This document shows, in pieces, positions 46,187-55,161 of a stretch of 64,000 nt of DNA (positions are counted from its first letter, which is position 1; every line of letters starts with the position of its first letter). A program made the translations under genes and the position numbers. The notes below the pieces were generated by a model. That model was given only the letters and a program-made list of their open reading frames with translations, ran no database searches and was not told the DNA's origin. The stretch is from NCBI RefSeq assembly GCF_004791585.1, contig NZ_SRUU01000011.1, forward strand, positions 1 to 64,000, read 5' to 3'. The DNA comes from Mesorhizobium sp. M1C.F.Ca.ET.210.01.1.1. GTDB taxonomy: Bacteria > Pseudomonadota > Alphaproteobacteria > Rhizobiales > Rhizobiaceae.

Positions 46187-46855
46187 CTATCGCGTCGGGT
46201 AGTTGAAGTAGTGGCGAGAAATGAGCGCAAAGAGGCCCATCATCAGGCTTGAGATGACCAGGTAGATAGCGGTCACCGTGAAATACACTTCGAAGCTGCG
46301 GAAGGTGTCAGACTCAATGCGCTGAGCGGCCGAGGTCAGCTCGTAGGCGGCGATCGACGTGCAGACAGACGTTGTCAGTGTCAGCATGATGAACTGGCTT
46401 GTGAGCGAGGGATAAATCGCCCGCAGCGCCGGCTTGAGCACGATGAGCCGGAAGACGTCCGCCTTGTGAAGACCAAGTGCGAAACCTGCCTCGATCTGGC
46501 CGCGCGACACGCTCTCGATCCCGCCTCGGATGATCTCGATTGCGTAGGCCCCACCATTGATGCCGAGGGCAATGATCGCCGTGACGGTCGGATTGAGGCG
46601 GATGCCCATGAGAGGAAGGGCAAAATATATGAAGAAGATCTGCACCAGGAATGGCGTATTACGCACAACCTCGACGAACACGATCACGGCAGCCCGCGTG
46701 ATCTCGCTCTTGGAACTCCTTGCAACGACGCCGAGGAGCCCGATGACGAGTGCGAGGAGCATCCCAGCTAACGCAAGGCCAACCGTTCCAAGCGAACCCC
46801 ATAGCAATTCCGGGGCGCGGTCGAGGACCGCACCGAAATCGAACGTATACCGCAT
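46187..46855 (-). CDS. ABC importer permease (polar amino acid type), subunit 2
   Basis: A 222-residue permease with the VEVVRNTPFLVQIFFIYF motif and the EAA loop (QIEAGFALGLHKADVFRLIVLKPALR). It starts the transporter part of the operon, 46 bases after the TIM-barrel gene and 9 bases before the first permease in transcription order. Complex partner of the 45527-46177 product. Confidence 0.9.
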   Translation of the reverse strand: MRYTFDFGAVLDRAPELLWGSLGTVGLALAGMLLALVIGLLGVVARSSKSEITRAAVIVFVEVVRNTPFLVQIFFIYFALPLMGIRLNPTVTAIIALGINGGAYAIEIIRGGIESVSRGQIEAGFALGLHKADVFRLIVLKPALRAIYPSLTSQFIMLTLTTSVCTSIAAYELTSAAQRIESDTFRSFEVYFTVTAIYLVISSLMMGLFALISRHYFNYPTR

Positions 46856-46901
46856 TTAAGACTTCCTCCTCCTGACCGGCCTAGGCCGCGTCGGCGCCGG
46901 A

Positions 46902-47723
46902 TCAATGATCCGGTTTCAAAATTCCCAGTGCGCTGGCATGCAGATGTTTTAGGTGTGCCTCCGGGTCGACCGACCCGACGAGTGGCACTTCGACCGAGAT
47001 AGCAGCGCCGTATTCAGTTGCCGCACAAAGCTCCTCCAATGGCAGTTCGCCTTCTCCAGGAGCGAACCTACCGCTTCTCGCCTCGGCGATCATTGCGTCT
47101 GATGTTTTGGGCGCAGGACCGCGGGCGTCGCAAAGCTGGATGTGTTTTACCTTCCCTGCATTTGCGCGAAGCTCGTCGATCGAGGCTCCGTTTCGGAAGA
47201 AGTGAACCCCGTCAACGAGGGCACCGGCATTCTCTGCTCCACAGGCATTCAAGACCTCCACGCTGTCCCGAAAGGTCCTTACCGTCCGCCAGCCCATGTT
47301 TTCGATGTCGACTGACATGCCATATCGCGCCGCGACGCCGCAAAACTCTGCAAGGTTTGTGGCAAGACGGCCGCCGTCTCGATCATCCCCGCAAACACTC
47401 AGCCGGCGCGCACCTATGTTCGCAGCGGCTGCCACGGTCGCCTCATGGGAGGCCGCAACGAAGGTCTCGTCGATCACGAAGAACTCGATATCGAATATCT
47501 TGATGCCTTCGCCATCGGCAATTGCCTTGAATTCCTGGGCACTGTGGCTGCCCACCGGTAACTCGTAGAAAGGGGCTCCGGGAAAGGCGGGGTGAAGACG
47601 AAGCCCTATCGACGCAAAACCCGCCCGAGCAGCTATCAGCGCGAATTCCTTGGGCGGCAGCCCGATCGATGAAAAATGCGCCACGCCCAGTTCAAGGCGC
47701 GGCCCTGGGGTCGCGACGGTCAT
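46902..47723 (-). CDS. TIM-barrel sugar-isomerase-like protein, possible 3-dehydroshikimate dehydratase
   Basis: ATG 47723 overlaps the GntR stop (ATGA) and gives 273 residues. The AP-endonuclease-2/xylose-isomerase-like barrel keeps likely metal ligands: Glu in SVDIENM, Asp and His in LVDGVHFF, His in KHIQLCD and Glu in ISVEVP. Some members of this fold are 3-dehydroshikimate dehydratases yielding protocatechuate (AsbF/QuiC type). With AroE and AroQ alongside, that is the leading guess. A sugar isomerase or epimerase is the alternative. Confidence 0.65.
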   Translation of the reverse strand: MTVATPGPRLELGVAHFSSIGLPPKEFALIAARAGFASIGLRLHPAFPGAPFYELPVGSHSAQEFKAIADGEGIKIFDIEFFVIDETFVAASHEATVAAAANIGARRLSVCGDDRDGGRLATNLAEFCGVAARYGMSVDIENMGWRTVRTFRDSVEVLNACGAENAGALVDGVHFFRNGASIDELRANAGKVKHIQLCDARGPAPKTSDAMIAEARSGRFAPGEGELPLEELCAATEYGAAISVEVPLVGSVDPEAHLKHLHASALGILKPDH

Positions 47724-48457
47724 CACAAGGTCCCCTTTGTCGCAAGGTGATTGCGCAGATTGGTTCCCGTGCGGTGAATATGCTGACGCAACATATCGCA
47801 CGCATAGTCCAGATCCCTGGCGACGGCTCCCTGAGCGATCTCACTGTGCTCCTGGCTGACGTTGCGGTCACCCGACGTGCGGGTCAGAAACACCCGGCGA
47901 TAACGGTCGTTGAGATTAAGCAGCAGGCTGCAGAAATGGAGCAGGATCGGCTTCCCGCAGCCGGATATAAGTGTCAGATGGAATTCGCGGTGGAGCTCTT
48001 CCCAGCGCTCGAGTGTCTCGGGGCGGGCCGCGTCACGCTCAGTGCGGTTAAGGCGATGCAGCGCTCTCATAACGTTGCTTTCCCACTCCACATCGCCGAT
48101 CCGCATGGACTCGCGAAGCGCAAAGACTTCGAGTTCTTCGCGCAGGATGGTTATCTCTTCCAGATTGGCCAAGGAGATTGATGAAACGCGGTAGCCGCGA
48201 TTGTCCTCGAACTCCACTAGACCGTCCGATATCAGCCGCGCCAACCCTTCACGCAGCGGACTGAGACTTACGTTGAACGTCTTGCGCGCCTTGTCGAGAT
48301 TGATCTTGCTGCCGGCCTGAAGCTCGCCGGAGATGATCGCCTCACGAAGACGGGATGCAAGCTGGCTCCCAATCGTGTTTTTGCCGTCATCGAGAAAGCC
48401 AGAAGACGATGGAGCATCTTCTGCCGGCGGAGCAGATGCGCCGTCATGCGGTACCAT
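47723..48457 (-). CDS. GntR-family (FCD) regulator of the divergent catabolic locus
   Basis: A 244-residue regulator: winged helix (LASRLREAIISGELQAGSKINLDKARKTFNVSLSPLREGLARLISDGLVEFE), then an FCD domain (EELEVFALRESMRIGD, ELHREFHLTLISGC). The recognition helix has SLSPLREG, the FadR-type pattern. It heads the minus-strand operon and faces the dioxygenase operon. Two near-identical palindromes in the spacer are its likely sites, so it should control both arms. The effector is probably a pathway intermediate. Confidence 0.85.
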   Translation of the reverse strand: MVPHDGASAPPAEDAPSSSGFLDDGKNTIGSQLASRLREAIISGELQAGSKINLDKARKTFNVSLSPLREGLARLISDGLVEFEDNRGYRVSSISLANLEEITILREELEVFALRESMRIGDVEWESNVMRALHRLNRTERDAARPETLERWEELHREFHLTLISGCGKPILLHFCSLLLNLNDRYRRVFLTRTSGDRNVSQEHSEIAQGAVARDLDYACDMLRQHIHRTGTNLRNHLATKGTL

Positions 48458-48495
48458 TGCCCGGCTCCCGAAATTGATCGTCGATGATCGGTATT

Positions 48496-48507
48496 ATAAA
48501 CGATTAT
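48496..48507. promoter_or_regulatory. Operator-like palindrome upstream of the GntR gene
   Basis: ATAAACGATTAT differs by one base from the perfect palindrome at 48663-48674. It lies 39 bases before the GntR start, where it could serve for autoregulation. Confidence 0.55.
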
Positions 48508-48655
48508 TCCTGTCAACTTCGGCGCGCCGAAATTTGCAAAAAAGCCAAGCGATAATTTCGTTTATTGCAATAAAATATAATTAAATCAAGTAGATAGGCG
48601 TTTCCATCCCGATCTCTTCGGCATCTCGGTGTGGCGATATTGCGCGGCGGCGGCC

Positions 48656-48684
48656 TTGACAGATAATCGATTATTTGGATATTC
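48656..48684 (+). promoter_or_regulatory. Dioxygenase operon promoter with operator in the spacer
   Basis: TTGACA (48656-48661), 17 bases, then ATATTC (48679-48684) fits a housekeeping promoter 24 bases before the start codon. The perfect palindrome ATAATCGATTAT (48663-48674) fills the spacer, so the bound regulator would exclude RNA polymerase. It is the best-supported promoter in the window. Confidence 0.65.
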
Positions 48685-48707
48685 GGGCAAATCGGGAGGT
48701 AGCCCAC

Positions 48708-49601
48708 ATGGTGATCAAAACTGAAAGCGATCTGACGCCAGCCGTCCTCGCTGTGATGAATCGCACTGAAGACCCCCGCCTGCGAGAGATCCTCGTGTCG
48801 ATGGTCACGCATCTTCATGCGTTCGTGCGTGAGGTTCGACTGACTGAGGTCGAGTTTCGGGAGGCGACAGCCATGCTGAACGAGATCGGGCAGCTGCATA
48901 CTGATCACCACAACGAGTTTGTGCTGATGGCCGGTTCTCTTGGCGTGTCTTCACTTGTCTGCCTGCTGAACAATGGCGACAGAGGACAGACTGAGACCTC
49001 CCAGTCGCTGTTGGGCCCATTCTGGCGCCTCAACTCTCCGCGAGTCGAAAATGGCGGCTCGATCATCCGATCCGAGACGCCGGGCACTCCCTTGTTCGTG
49101 CATGCCAAGGTCGTTGACCGCGACGGTAAGCCAATTGCCGGCGCTGAAGTGGATGTCTGGCATGCATCTCCCGTGGGTCTTTATGAAAACCAGGACCCGG
49201 ACCAGGCCGAGATGAACTTGCGCGGCAAATTCACGACCGACGAGCAAGGTCGATTCTGGTTCAGGACCGTCAAGATGGTCGGGTATCCGATACCGGTCGA
49301 TGGCGTGGTCGGACGCCTGCTCAGAGCTCAGGGACGCCATCCGTACCGACCAGCGCACCTGCACGCACTGATCTTCAAGCATGGATACAAGACGCTGATT
49401 TCCCAGGTCTTCGACCCCAGCGACCCGAACATCGACTCCGATGTTCAGTTCGGTGTCACGGCAGCGCTGACCGGCGACTTCATTCGTCATGAGGAGCCCC
49501 ATCCGACCGAAGCGGATATTCCTGGTCCATGGTTCTCGCTCGACTACACCTATGCCATGGAGCCCGGCGAAGCCGTTTTGCCGCGTCCCCCGATCAAATA
49601 A
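48708..49601 (+). CDS. Intradiol ring-cleavage dioxygenase (catechol/hydroxyquinol 1,2-dioxygenase type)
   Basis: ATG 48708 follows CGGGAGGTAG; 297 residues. The N-terminal helical linker domain (about 20-100) is that of catechol-type enzymes. The iron ligands are present: Y159 (VGLYEN), Y193 (VGYPIP), H217 and H219 (RPAHLHAL). The overall pattern is closest to hydroxyquinol 1,2-dioxygenases, which make maleylacetate. No maleylacetate reductase lies in the window, and the next two genes belong to the homoprotocatechuate lower pathway, so the substrate is open. Confidence 0.85.
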   Translation: MVIKTESDLTPAVLAVMNRTEDPRLREILVSMVTHLHAFVREVRLTEVEFREATAMLNEIGQLHTDHHNEFVLMAGSLGVSSLVCLLNNGDRGQTETSQSLLGPFWRLNSPRVENGGSIIRSETPGTPLFVHAKVVDRDGKPIAGAEVDVWHASPVGLYENQDPDQAEMNLRGKFTTDEQGRFWFRTVKMVGYPIPVDGVVGRLLRAQGRHPYRPAHLHALIFKHGYKTLISQVFDPSDPNIDSDVQFGVTAALTGDFIRHEEPHPTEADIPGPWFSLDYTYAMEPGEAVLPRPPIK

Positions 49602-49625
49602 ATCACGATCAGCAGAGCAAACGAT

Positions 49626-50408
49626 ATGATCACCGAAGAAGAACGCCGGGCCGCGGCAGACGCGCTGCTCAAAGCTGAAATCGAGCGCAAGCCGATCATA
49701 CAGCCTAGCGAGACCTACCCGAACCTCGAGCTCGAGGACGCCTACCGAATTCAGGCTTTGTGGGCGGAGGCGAGGGTAGCCAAGGGCGCACGGATCGTCG
49801 GGCATAAGATTGGCCTGACGTCACGCGCAATGCAGATGGCTTCGAAGATGACGGAGCCGGACTATGGCTGCATTCTTGACGATGCGCTTTACAACGACGG
49901 AGCGCAGATCAGGGCTGACTTGTTTATCAAGCCGCGCCTTGAGGTCGAGCTGGCCTTTGTTATGGGTGAGGATCTCGTCGGGCCCGGCACCAGGATCTAT
50001 GACGTCATGCGTGCGACCGAATTCGTTGTCCCGGCGCTCGAGATTATCGACTACCGGACCGAAGTCCCTCGAGCGATCACGGATACCATTGCGGACAACG
50101 CGGCTTTCGGCGCCCTCGTCGTTGGCGGCCGTATAATTCGCCCGATGGACATCGATATCCGTTGGGTCGGAGCGACTCTTTCCAAGAACGGCATCATCGA
50201 GGAGTCGGGCGTGTCGGCGGCGATCATGGGACATCCGGCAGCCGGCATCGCGTGGCTGGTCAACAAACTTCATGTTGTGGGCGGTGGCCTGAAGAAGGGA
50301 CAAATAGTCCTGGCCGGCTCCTTCACGCGTCCTGTCGATATCGCGAAAGGTGATGTCATCCAGGCCGACTATGGCCCTGTTGGCTCCATCGGCGTGTCGC
50401 TCGTGTGA
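49626..50408 (+). CDS. hpaH: 2-oxo-hept-4-ene-1,7-dioate hydratase
   Basis: A 260-residue FAH-superfamily hydratase with [44 protein letters not shown] (the metal-binding Glu pair), PALEIIDYR and [12 protein letters not shown]. It matches HpaH, which adds water to the oxo-enedioate before aldol cleavage. Its stop overlaps the aldolase start, so the two act together. Its presence next to an intradiol rather than extradiol dioxygenase is unusual. Confidence 0.85.
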   Translation: MITEEERRAAADALLKAEIERKPIIQPSETYPNLELEDAYRIQALWAEARVAKGARIVGHKIGLTSRAMQMASKMTEPDYGCILDDALYNDGAQIRADLFIKPRLEVELAFVMGEDLVGPGTRIYDVMRATEFVVPALEIIDYRTEVPRAITDTIADNAAFGALVVGGRIIRPMDIDIRWVGATLSKNGIIEESGVSAAIMGHPAAGIAWLVNKLHVVGGGLKKGQIVLAGSFTRPVDIAKGDVIQADYGPVGSIGVSLV

Positions 50409-51208
50409 GGTGCCAGTTGGATCATCCTGTCAATCGGTTCAAGCGGAAGCTCTTTGCTGGTCAAAGTCAGATCGGCCTGTGGTGTGGCCTGCCGGGAACC
50501 TACGCCGCGGAAATCGTCGCGCCTTCAGGTTTCGATTGGCTCCTGTTCGACACGGAACATTCTCCGGGTGACGTTCTGACCGTCCTGCCACAATTGCAAG
50601 CGGTCGCACCGTACGACGTTTCACCAGTCGTCCGCCCGGCCATCAACGACCCAGTTCTCATCAAACGTTTCCTGGATATTGGCGTTCAGACACTGCTCGT
50701 TCCCTACGTTCAGAACGCGGAAGAGGCGAAAGCCGCAGTCGCAGGCGTGCGATATCCCCCGGATGGAATCCGTGGTGTTTCTGCCCTGACGCGCGCCACC
50801 CGTTTCGGCCGAGTTGCGCAGTATGCGCAAAATGCGGAGCGGGAAATTTGCCTGTTGCTGCAAGTTGAGACGCGGGAAGCGCTTGGCAACCTCGAGTCGA
50901 TTGCCTCGGTAGACGGGGTGGATGGCGTGTTCCTAGGACCGGCAGACCTTGCAGCGAGTTTCGGACACAGGGGCCAACCGGCCCACCCGGAGGTGGTCGA
51001 TGCAATTGTCGACGCGATTGAACGCCTGAAAGCGTTGGGCAAGCCTGCGGGCATTCTTACCTCGGATGAGAAGTTCGCGGCACGGTGCATCGCACTGGGA
51101 ACACTGTTCACTGCCGTTGGTGTCGATGTCGCTTTACTGGCGAGGGGATCGGAAGCACTCGCGGCACGCTTTGCATCGCAAGGAGCGGTCCACGATGCCG
51201 GAACGTGA
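50405..51208 (+). CDS. hpaI: HpaI-type class II aldolase (4-hydroxy-2-oxo-heptanedioate aldolase family)
   Basis: GTG 50405 overlaps the hpaH stop (GTGA). The 267-residue protein has the HpaI/HpcH motifs [28 protein letters not shown] (catalytic His and Glu), [11 protein letters not shown] (metal Glu) and [14 protein letters not shown] (metal Asp). HpaI splits 4-hydroxy-2-oxoheptanedioate to pyruvate and succinic semialdehyde. In transcription order it follows hpaH directly, as in homoprotocatechuate operons. A shorter start at about 50417 cannot be excluded. Confidence 0.85.
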   Translation: MRCQLDHPVNRFKRKLFAGQSQIGLWCGLPGTYAAEIVAPSGFDWLLFDTEHSPGDVLTVLPQLQAVAPYDVSPVVRPAINDPVLIKRFLDIGVQTLLVPYVQNAEEAKAAVAGVRYPPDGIRGVSALTRATRFGRVAQYAQNAEREICLLLQVETREALGNLESIASVDGVDGVFLGPADLAASFGHRGQPAHPEVVDAIVDAIERLKALGKPAGILTSDEKFAARCIALGTLFTAVGVDVALLARGSEALAARFASQGAVHDAGT

Positions 51209-51878
51209 TGAACTCCTCACTGAAATCGCAGCGACGGGAGTTATCAGAGCGGCGGTCAACATGTCGAATGCAGCACTTGTCCAACTCGATCCGGTGACAG
51301 GCGTTCTAACAGGACCGAGCGTGCAGATCGCGATCGAACTTGCGGCAGAACTCGACTGCCCTTTGTCACTGGTTCGATACGGATCGGCCGCTGACATTCT
51401 TGCGGCTGCCAAAGGCGACGAGTGGGACGTTGCATTCATTGCTCCCGATCCGTCACGTGCCGACAGGTTCTCCTTCTCGCCCCCCTATACCACGGTGACC
51501 GCCAGCTTTCTGGTGCCAGACAGTAGCCCGCTAGGCAGCGTGGGGCATGTCGACGTCGAAGGGGTGCGCATCGCCGCCGCCAAAACCGCCGCGTATACAA
51601 AGCAGCTTGAGCGACAGGTTAGAAATGCCATCCTCCTCCATACCGAAAATCCCGCCTCCGCCCTGGACATGCTTATATCCTCCCAGTGCGATGCGGCTGC
51701 GGGCTTGACCGAGTCCCTGTCACGTTTCTGCGAAGAGAATCCAGGTTTCCGCGTTGTTGAGGGGACATTCTCGAAAGTGCCTCAGGCGATCGCTGTGCAT
51801 CGGAGGTGCGCGCATGCTTCAACCTTCCTGTCGGATTTCATCCGGCAGCATTGCAGCGCGGATAAGCCGAGCAATTGA
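51195..51878 (+). CDS. Solute-binding-protein-fold protein without signal peptide
   Basis: ATG 51195 overlaps the aldolase end by 14 bases; 227 residues. The sequence follows SBP family 3 ([71 protein letters not shown]). It begins directly at the domain with no signal sequence, so it should be cytoplasmic. Signal-less relatives include enzymes that adopted the fold, such as cyclohexadienyl dehydratase. Translational coupling to the pathway enzymes favours an enzymatic or sensor role; neither is proven. Confidence 0.7.
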   Translation: MPERDELLTEIAATGVIRAAVNMSNAALVQLDPVTGVLTGPSVQIAIELAAELDCPLSLVRYGSAADILAAAKGDEWDVAFIAPDPSRADRFSFSPPYTTVTASFLVPDSSPLGSVGHVDVEGVRIAAAKTAAYTKQLERQVRNAILLHTENPASALDMLISSQCDAAAGLTESLSRFCEENPGFRVVEGTFSKVPQAIAVHRRCAHASTFLSDFIRQHCSADKPSN

Positions 51879-51966
51879 AGCAGGTGGCGGAACATGCGAG
51901 GGAGCCGGACCGAGGGCGCTGTCGAGCCTTTGTGTAGGCTAGATAGAGAACCCGCTCGCACAGAAA

Positions 51967-52105
51967 ACTAGTCCTCTTCCTCGCCACTAGGTTCGCCAGA
52001 CCAAACGAGATCATACGAAGGAAACGGGTTGGCGAACCAGCCACTAACATATTGATTTCCTGTCGAAAACGTTGACCCTCCGGCCCATCATTGTTGTTAT
52101 TTATC
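51967..52105. repeat. Dispersed direct repeat copy B (candidate attachment site)
   Basis: Aligns over its whole length with copy A (11553-11690), including GGTTCGCC...GGCGAACC, TTGATTTCCT and the core, here CCTCCGGCCCATCA (52077-52090, one base shorter and one changed). After the core it reads TTGTTGTTATTTATCAA, like copy C. Same orientation as A and C. It lies just outside the catabolic operon and may mark the right end of an island. Confidence 0.6.
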
Positions 52106-52239
52106 AATTACTTAGTGCCCATTATTCTCTCGGCTAGCCAAGTCCAAGGTGGGCGAACCTTCGCGCATCGCTTTGATTTTGTTGATTTACGGTGGGTCAC
52201 CAAGGCCCATCAAACGTCGTAGAAGGCGCGGCGGGCACG

Positions 52240-52551
52240 CGGACCGCCACCGTGGTTCCTATCCCGTATGGGGGAACAGTCAGAACGGGCAGCGGATCGT
52301 CGACGATCTGCACGACGAAGGCATCGTCGCGTTCGATACCGAACCCGCATCACCGTCGCGCGCAACTCGTCGTCCTGACCGCTCGCGGCAGAGCGGCTTA
52401 CGACGCGGTCTTGCGGCTGTGGAGCCCTCTGGTCGAGGAGCTTGCGGCCGGACTCTCTGCGAGCGAGGTCGCGGTCGCGCGCACGGGGATGATGGCGTTC
52501 CGTCAAAAGCTGGAAAAGCTTATTGGCGAGGAACCCAATGAACTCCGGTGA
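52240..52551 (+). pseudogene. MarR-family regulator remnant, truncated and frameshifted
   Basis: One frame gives QRIVDDLHDEGIVAF, the end of the MarR recognition helix and wing. A second frame, from about 52345, continues NPHHRRAQLVVLTARGRAAYDAVLRLWSPLVEEL and runs to 52551. The N-terminal half is missing. The following 293 bases up to the GYD gene hold no gene I can support. Confidence 0.65.
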
Positions 52552-52844
52552 CGCGCAGGGTCATTTGCGGGAGGCAGGTATGAGCGCGCGGTTGATCTTC
52601 AACATTCAAGCCATAACCGGACCCGCGGCGTTGCCAGCAACAAAAGAACCGTGAGTGCATGAGCGTCCAGCCATTCCACGCAACAGGAGAGCAGGCGCAC
52701 ACGAACCGGTTCCGGCGCCTGGTGAAGATCCACCGGGGAGAGGCGGGTGATCTGGCGAGACGAGACATAGCTGAACGACTTGGGCGCCGAGCACCCAAGC
52801 TCGGCGCCGGCTTCGATTACCCGCGCACGTCAGCAAGGCGGCTG

Positions 52845-53138
52845 TCAGGCCATCTTTGCCAATATCTTGGTCATATCTGCCGTGTCGAATGCCCTCAGCG
52901 TCTCAGTCCTGATATTGCCCATTGATGCGATTGATAAGGCTAGTGCGGTCGCAGCAATGTCGTCTTCTGCTTCGACAATCACTACGACATCATGTTTGCC
53001 AAGCGTCCACAACAGGGTGTGAACCTTGACCCCGCTTTTGCTGGCCATCGCCTTGAAGGCCTCAGCCCGCTTCTGAGTATCCTTTATAGTCCTGATACCT
53101 TGATCGGTGAAATTCGACAGTAATACGTAATGAGCCAT
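52845..53138 (-). CDS. GYD-domain protein
   Basis: ATG 53138 (after GGGAGGAACC) gives 97 residues: MAHYVLLSNFTDQGIRTIKDT, then LWTLGKHDVVVIVEAEDDIAATALALSIASMGNIRTETLRAF. This is the GYD/DUF1330-like ferredoxin-type alpha-beta fold; the G-x-[YH]-D motif appears as GKHDVV. Members are common in rhizobia and not characterised. Confidence 0.8.
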   Translation of the reverse strand: MAHYVLLSNFTDQGIRTIKDTQKRAEAFKAMASKSGVKVHTLLWTLGKHDVVVIVEAEDDIAATALALSIASMGNIRTETLRAFDTADMTKILAKMA

Positions 53139-53541
53139 TGGTTCCTCCCACAATGGGGAACCGGCGGGGCGCTCACGGCGCGTCCGCCGTTTCCCGGAAC
53201 CACGATAACACGAGCCGGGTGCGCGAACCACAAGCGGTCAAGAAACGACAACGGCGCTTGATGGCGTGTCGACCATATAGCACTTCTTCGTTGCCGCATC
53301 GCAGCGATGACGTGCGGCGCACTGTCACCGACGTCCAATGGCAGAATCGCGATCTGCTGCAGTCGGCTCATCAATCGCCGGATTCCCAAAGGGGTGGGTC
53401 AGTCTCGATCAGTTACGGAGACGATCGATCCCGATCTGTACGAGGCAGCCCAGATGGCAGATATTGGTCAGCAGGCGTGCTGTCCGCATGACCTGGACCG
53501 CCGGGTCGAGACGGCCGACATGAGCGGACAAAGTCCAAGCT
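53139..53541. other. Region without a supported gene
   Basis: Four hundred bases between divergent genes with only family-less frames. It should hold promoters for the GYD and NDUFA9-like genes; no clear boxes were found. Confidence 0.4.
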
Positions 53542-54462
53542 ATGGCTGCCATGAACCATCGCGTCGTCACCGTGTTCGGTGGAACCGGCTTTCTCGGCCG
53601 CCGCGTTGTTCCGCATCTCCGCGACGGTGGGTTGTTCGTTCGGATTGCATCAAGACATCCGGAGCGGGCCAAGAGGTTGTTCGGTTCCGATGATCCGCAA
53701 CTTCAACCGGTCGAAGCCGATATCCATGATGAGCGGGCGATCGCCCATGCACTTGCAGGTGCTTACGGCGTTGTAAATGCCGTCAGTCTTTACGTCGAGC
53801 AGGGACGGGAGACCTTTCACTCGGTGCATGTCGAGTCGGCCCGGCGGGTCGCAGCTGAAGCACACCGAGCCGGCGTCGAACGGTTCGCTCACGTTTCAGG
53901 AATTGGCTCTGATGTTGCCTCGCCGTCGCTCTACATCCGCAAGCGTGGCGAAGGCGAACAGGCGGTGCGTGCCGCGTTTGCTGACGCCATCATCATCCGT
54001 CCGGCGGTGATGTTCGGACCGGATGACGCGTTTCTCACCACTATCCTCAAGCTTCTGCGCCGGCTTCCAATCTATCCGATGTTCGGTCGCGGCCTGACGC
54101 GATTGCAGCCGGCCTATGTGGGCGATGTGGCGCAGGCGACCGCAAGAGTGCTGCAGGGGACGCAAACGCATGCGATCACGTATGAGTGCGGCGGTCCCCG
54201 CGTCTACTCTTACGAGGAATTCCTCAGAGCCGTTGCACACCAGGCCGGCCTTAGACCGATACTGGTCCCAGTGCCATTTGTCGCTTGGCACGCACTGGCA
54301 TGGGCCGCGGAAATGCTTGCGAGTCCGCCCGTCACTCGCAATCAAGTGGAACTGATGCAGGTCGACAACGTGTCGTCGCCGCAGATGCCCGGTTTCGAAG
54401 AACTTGGCATTTCGCCACATCCGGTCGAGGAAATACTCCAGGAGATGTTGCGCGATCACTGA
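53542..54462 (+). CDS. NDUFA9-like NAD(P)-binding complex I-associated protein
   Basis: A 306-residue atypical short-chain dehydrogenase: VVTVFGGTGFLGRRVVPHL nucleotide motif at residues 8-26, then VSLYVEQGRETFHSVHVESARRVAAEA, HVSGIGSD, YIRKRGEGEQAVRAAF and IIRPAVMFGPDDAFL. These are NDUFA9/complex I 39-kDa-like features (the Y-x-x-x-K here is Y-I-R-K). In mitochondria the protein is a complex I accessory subunit. Auxiliary nuo genes 5 kb downstream make a functional link possible. Confidence 0.8.
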   Translation: MAAMNHRVVTVFGGTGFLGRRVVPHLRDGGLFVRIASRHPERAKRLFGSDDPQLQPVEADIHDERAIAHALAGAYGVVNAVSLYVEQGRETFHSVHVESARRVAAEAHRAGVERFAHVSGIGSDVASPSLYIRKRGEGEQAVRAAFADAIIIRPAVMFGPDDAFLTTILKLLRRLPIYPMFGRGLTRLQPAYVGDVAQATARVLQGTQTHAITYECGGPRVYSYEEFLRAVAHQAGLRPILVPVPFVAWHALAWAAEMLASPPVTRNQVELMQVDNVSSPQMPGFEELGISPHPVEEILQEMLRDH

Positions 54463-54582
54463 TCAACGAGCATTCTTCCGTACTCGGGCGCCATGATTGA
54501 GTGTCAGGAAATCGCGCTAGCCGGCCGATCATGAATGCGAACTTCTGGACCCGCTCCGGTGGTTGGGGTGCCGAGCACCTCT

Positions 54583-54922
54583 CTACGAACCGGCGATGAG
54601 GTTGATCTTGGCGGCCATGATGAAGTCATTCTCGTGCAACCCCTTGATCTTGTGTGTCTGAAGCGAGACTGCCGCATAACCCCAGCCGAAGCAGATGTCG
54701 GGATGATGCCGTTCTTGTTCCGCCAATCGGGCAACTTTGTCGACGAAGTCGAGGCGATTGACGGAAATCCGTAAATTTGAATTTGCGGCGCAGCAGTTGC
54801 GCCTCCTCCTCCAGTTCCCAGCCGGGGGTCTGGGACAGATAGCCCTCGGCTGCTTCCTGCGTTAGCGGCGCAACGCCGCCGCGACAGGGCGTGCAGGTTT
54901 TCTGAGCAATACCATCGGTCAT
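54583..54922 (-). pseudogene. phhB: Pterin-4a-carbinolamine dehydratase, single-base frameshift
   Basis: ATG 54922 (after GGGAGGTTGTC) opens MTDGIAQKTCTPCRGGVAPL and continues PGWELEEEAQLLRRKFKFTDFRQS. An extra base near 54755 then shifts the frame. The other frame reads DFVDKVARLAEQERHHPDICFGWGYAAVSLQTHKIKGLHENDF and IMAAKINLIAGS to TAG at 54583-54585. The active-site HHPD is in that part. A corrected protein would be 112 residues, normal for the family, which recycles tetrahydrobiopterin. Pseudogene or sequence error. Confidence 0.8.
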
Positions 54923-54967
54923 GACAACCTCCCTTCGTGCTCATTCCTGGTGCGGCGATCGCGTTTT

Positions 54968-55123
54968 TCACCTTGCGCGGTATTTGCTCGCATAGTGCTT
55001 GGCGAGAACCTTGCGAATCTGCTCGGCGAGGCGCCTGTTGCCGGTCTTCGCCCGCGCCTTGTCATCGCCTTTTTGCGGCTTCGGCGGATTGGCGCCCGGG
55101 CCTCGTTTCGTTGATTTGCGCAT
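54968..55123 (-). CDS. Very small basic protein (51 residues)
   Basis: The frame from ATG 55123 encodes MRKSTKRGPGANPPKPQKGD, then DKARAKTGNRRLAEQIRKVLAKHYASKYRAR. It is strongly basic with a proline-rich start and an amphipathic C-terminal helix. Codon use fits the neighbours better than the overlapping 69-residue frame at 54919-55128, which I reject. Similar K-R-G-P-G-A-N-P-P proteins occur in rhizobia. Function unknown; possibly nucleic-acid binding. Confidence 0.55.
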   Translation of the reverse strand: MRKSTKRGPGANPPKPQKGDDKARAKTGNRRLAEQIRKVLAKHYASKYRAR

Positions 55124-55161
55124 CGCAATAGATCAACGCCGTGACCGACAACCGGTTTCGT

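Noticed and set aside
54919..55128. A 69-codon minus-strand frame overlapping the 51-residue basic protein
   Set aside because: The alternative frame 54968-55123 reads as a known type of small basic protein, whereas this one has shadow-like arginine-rich composition.
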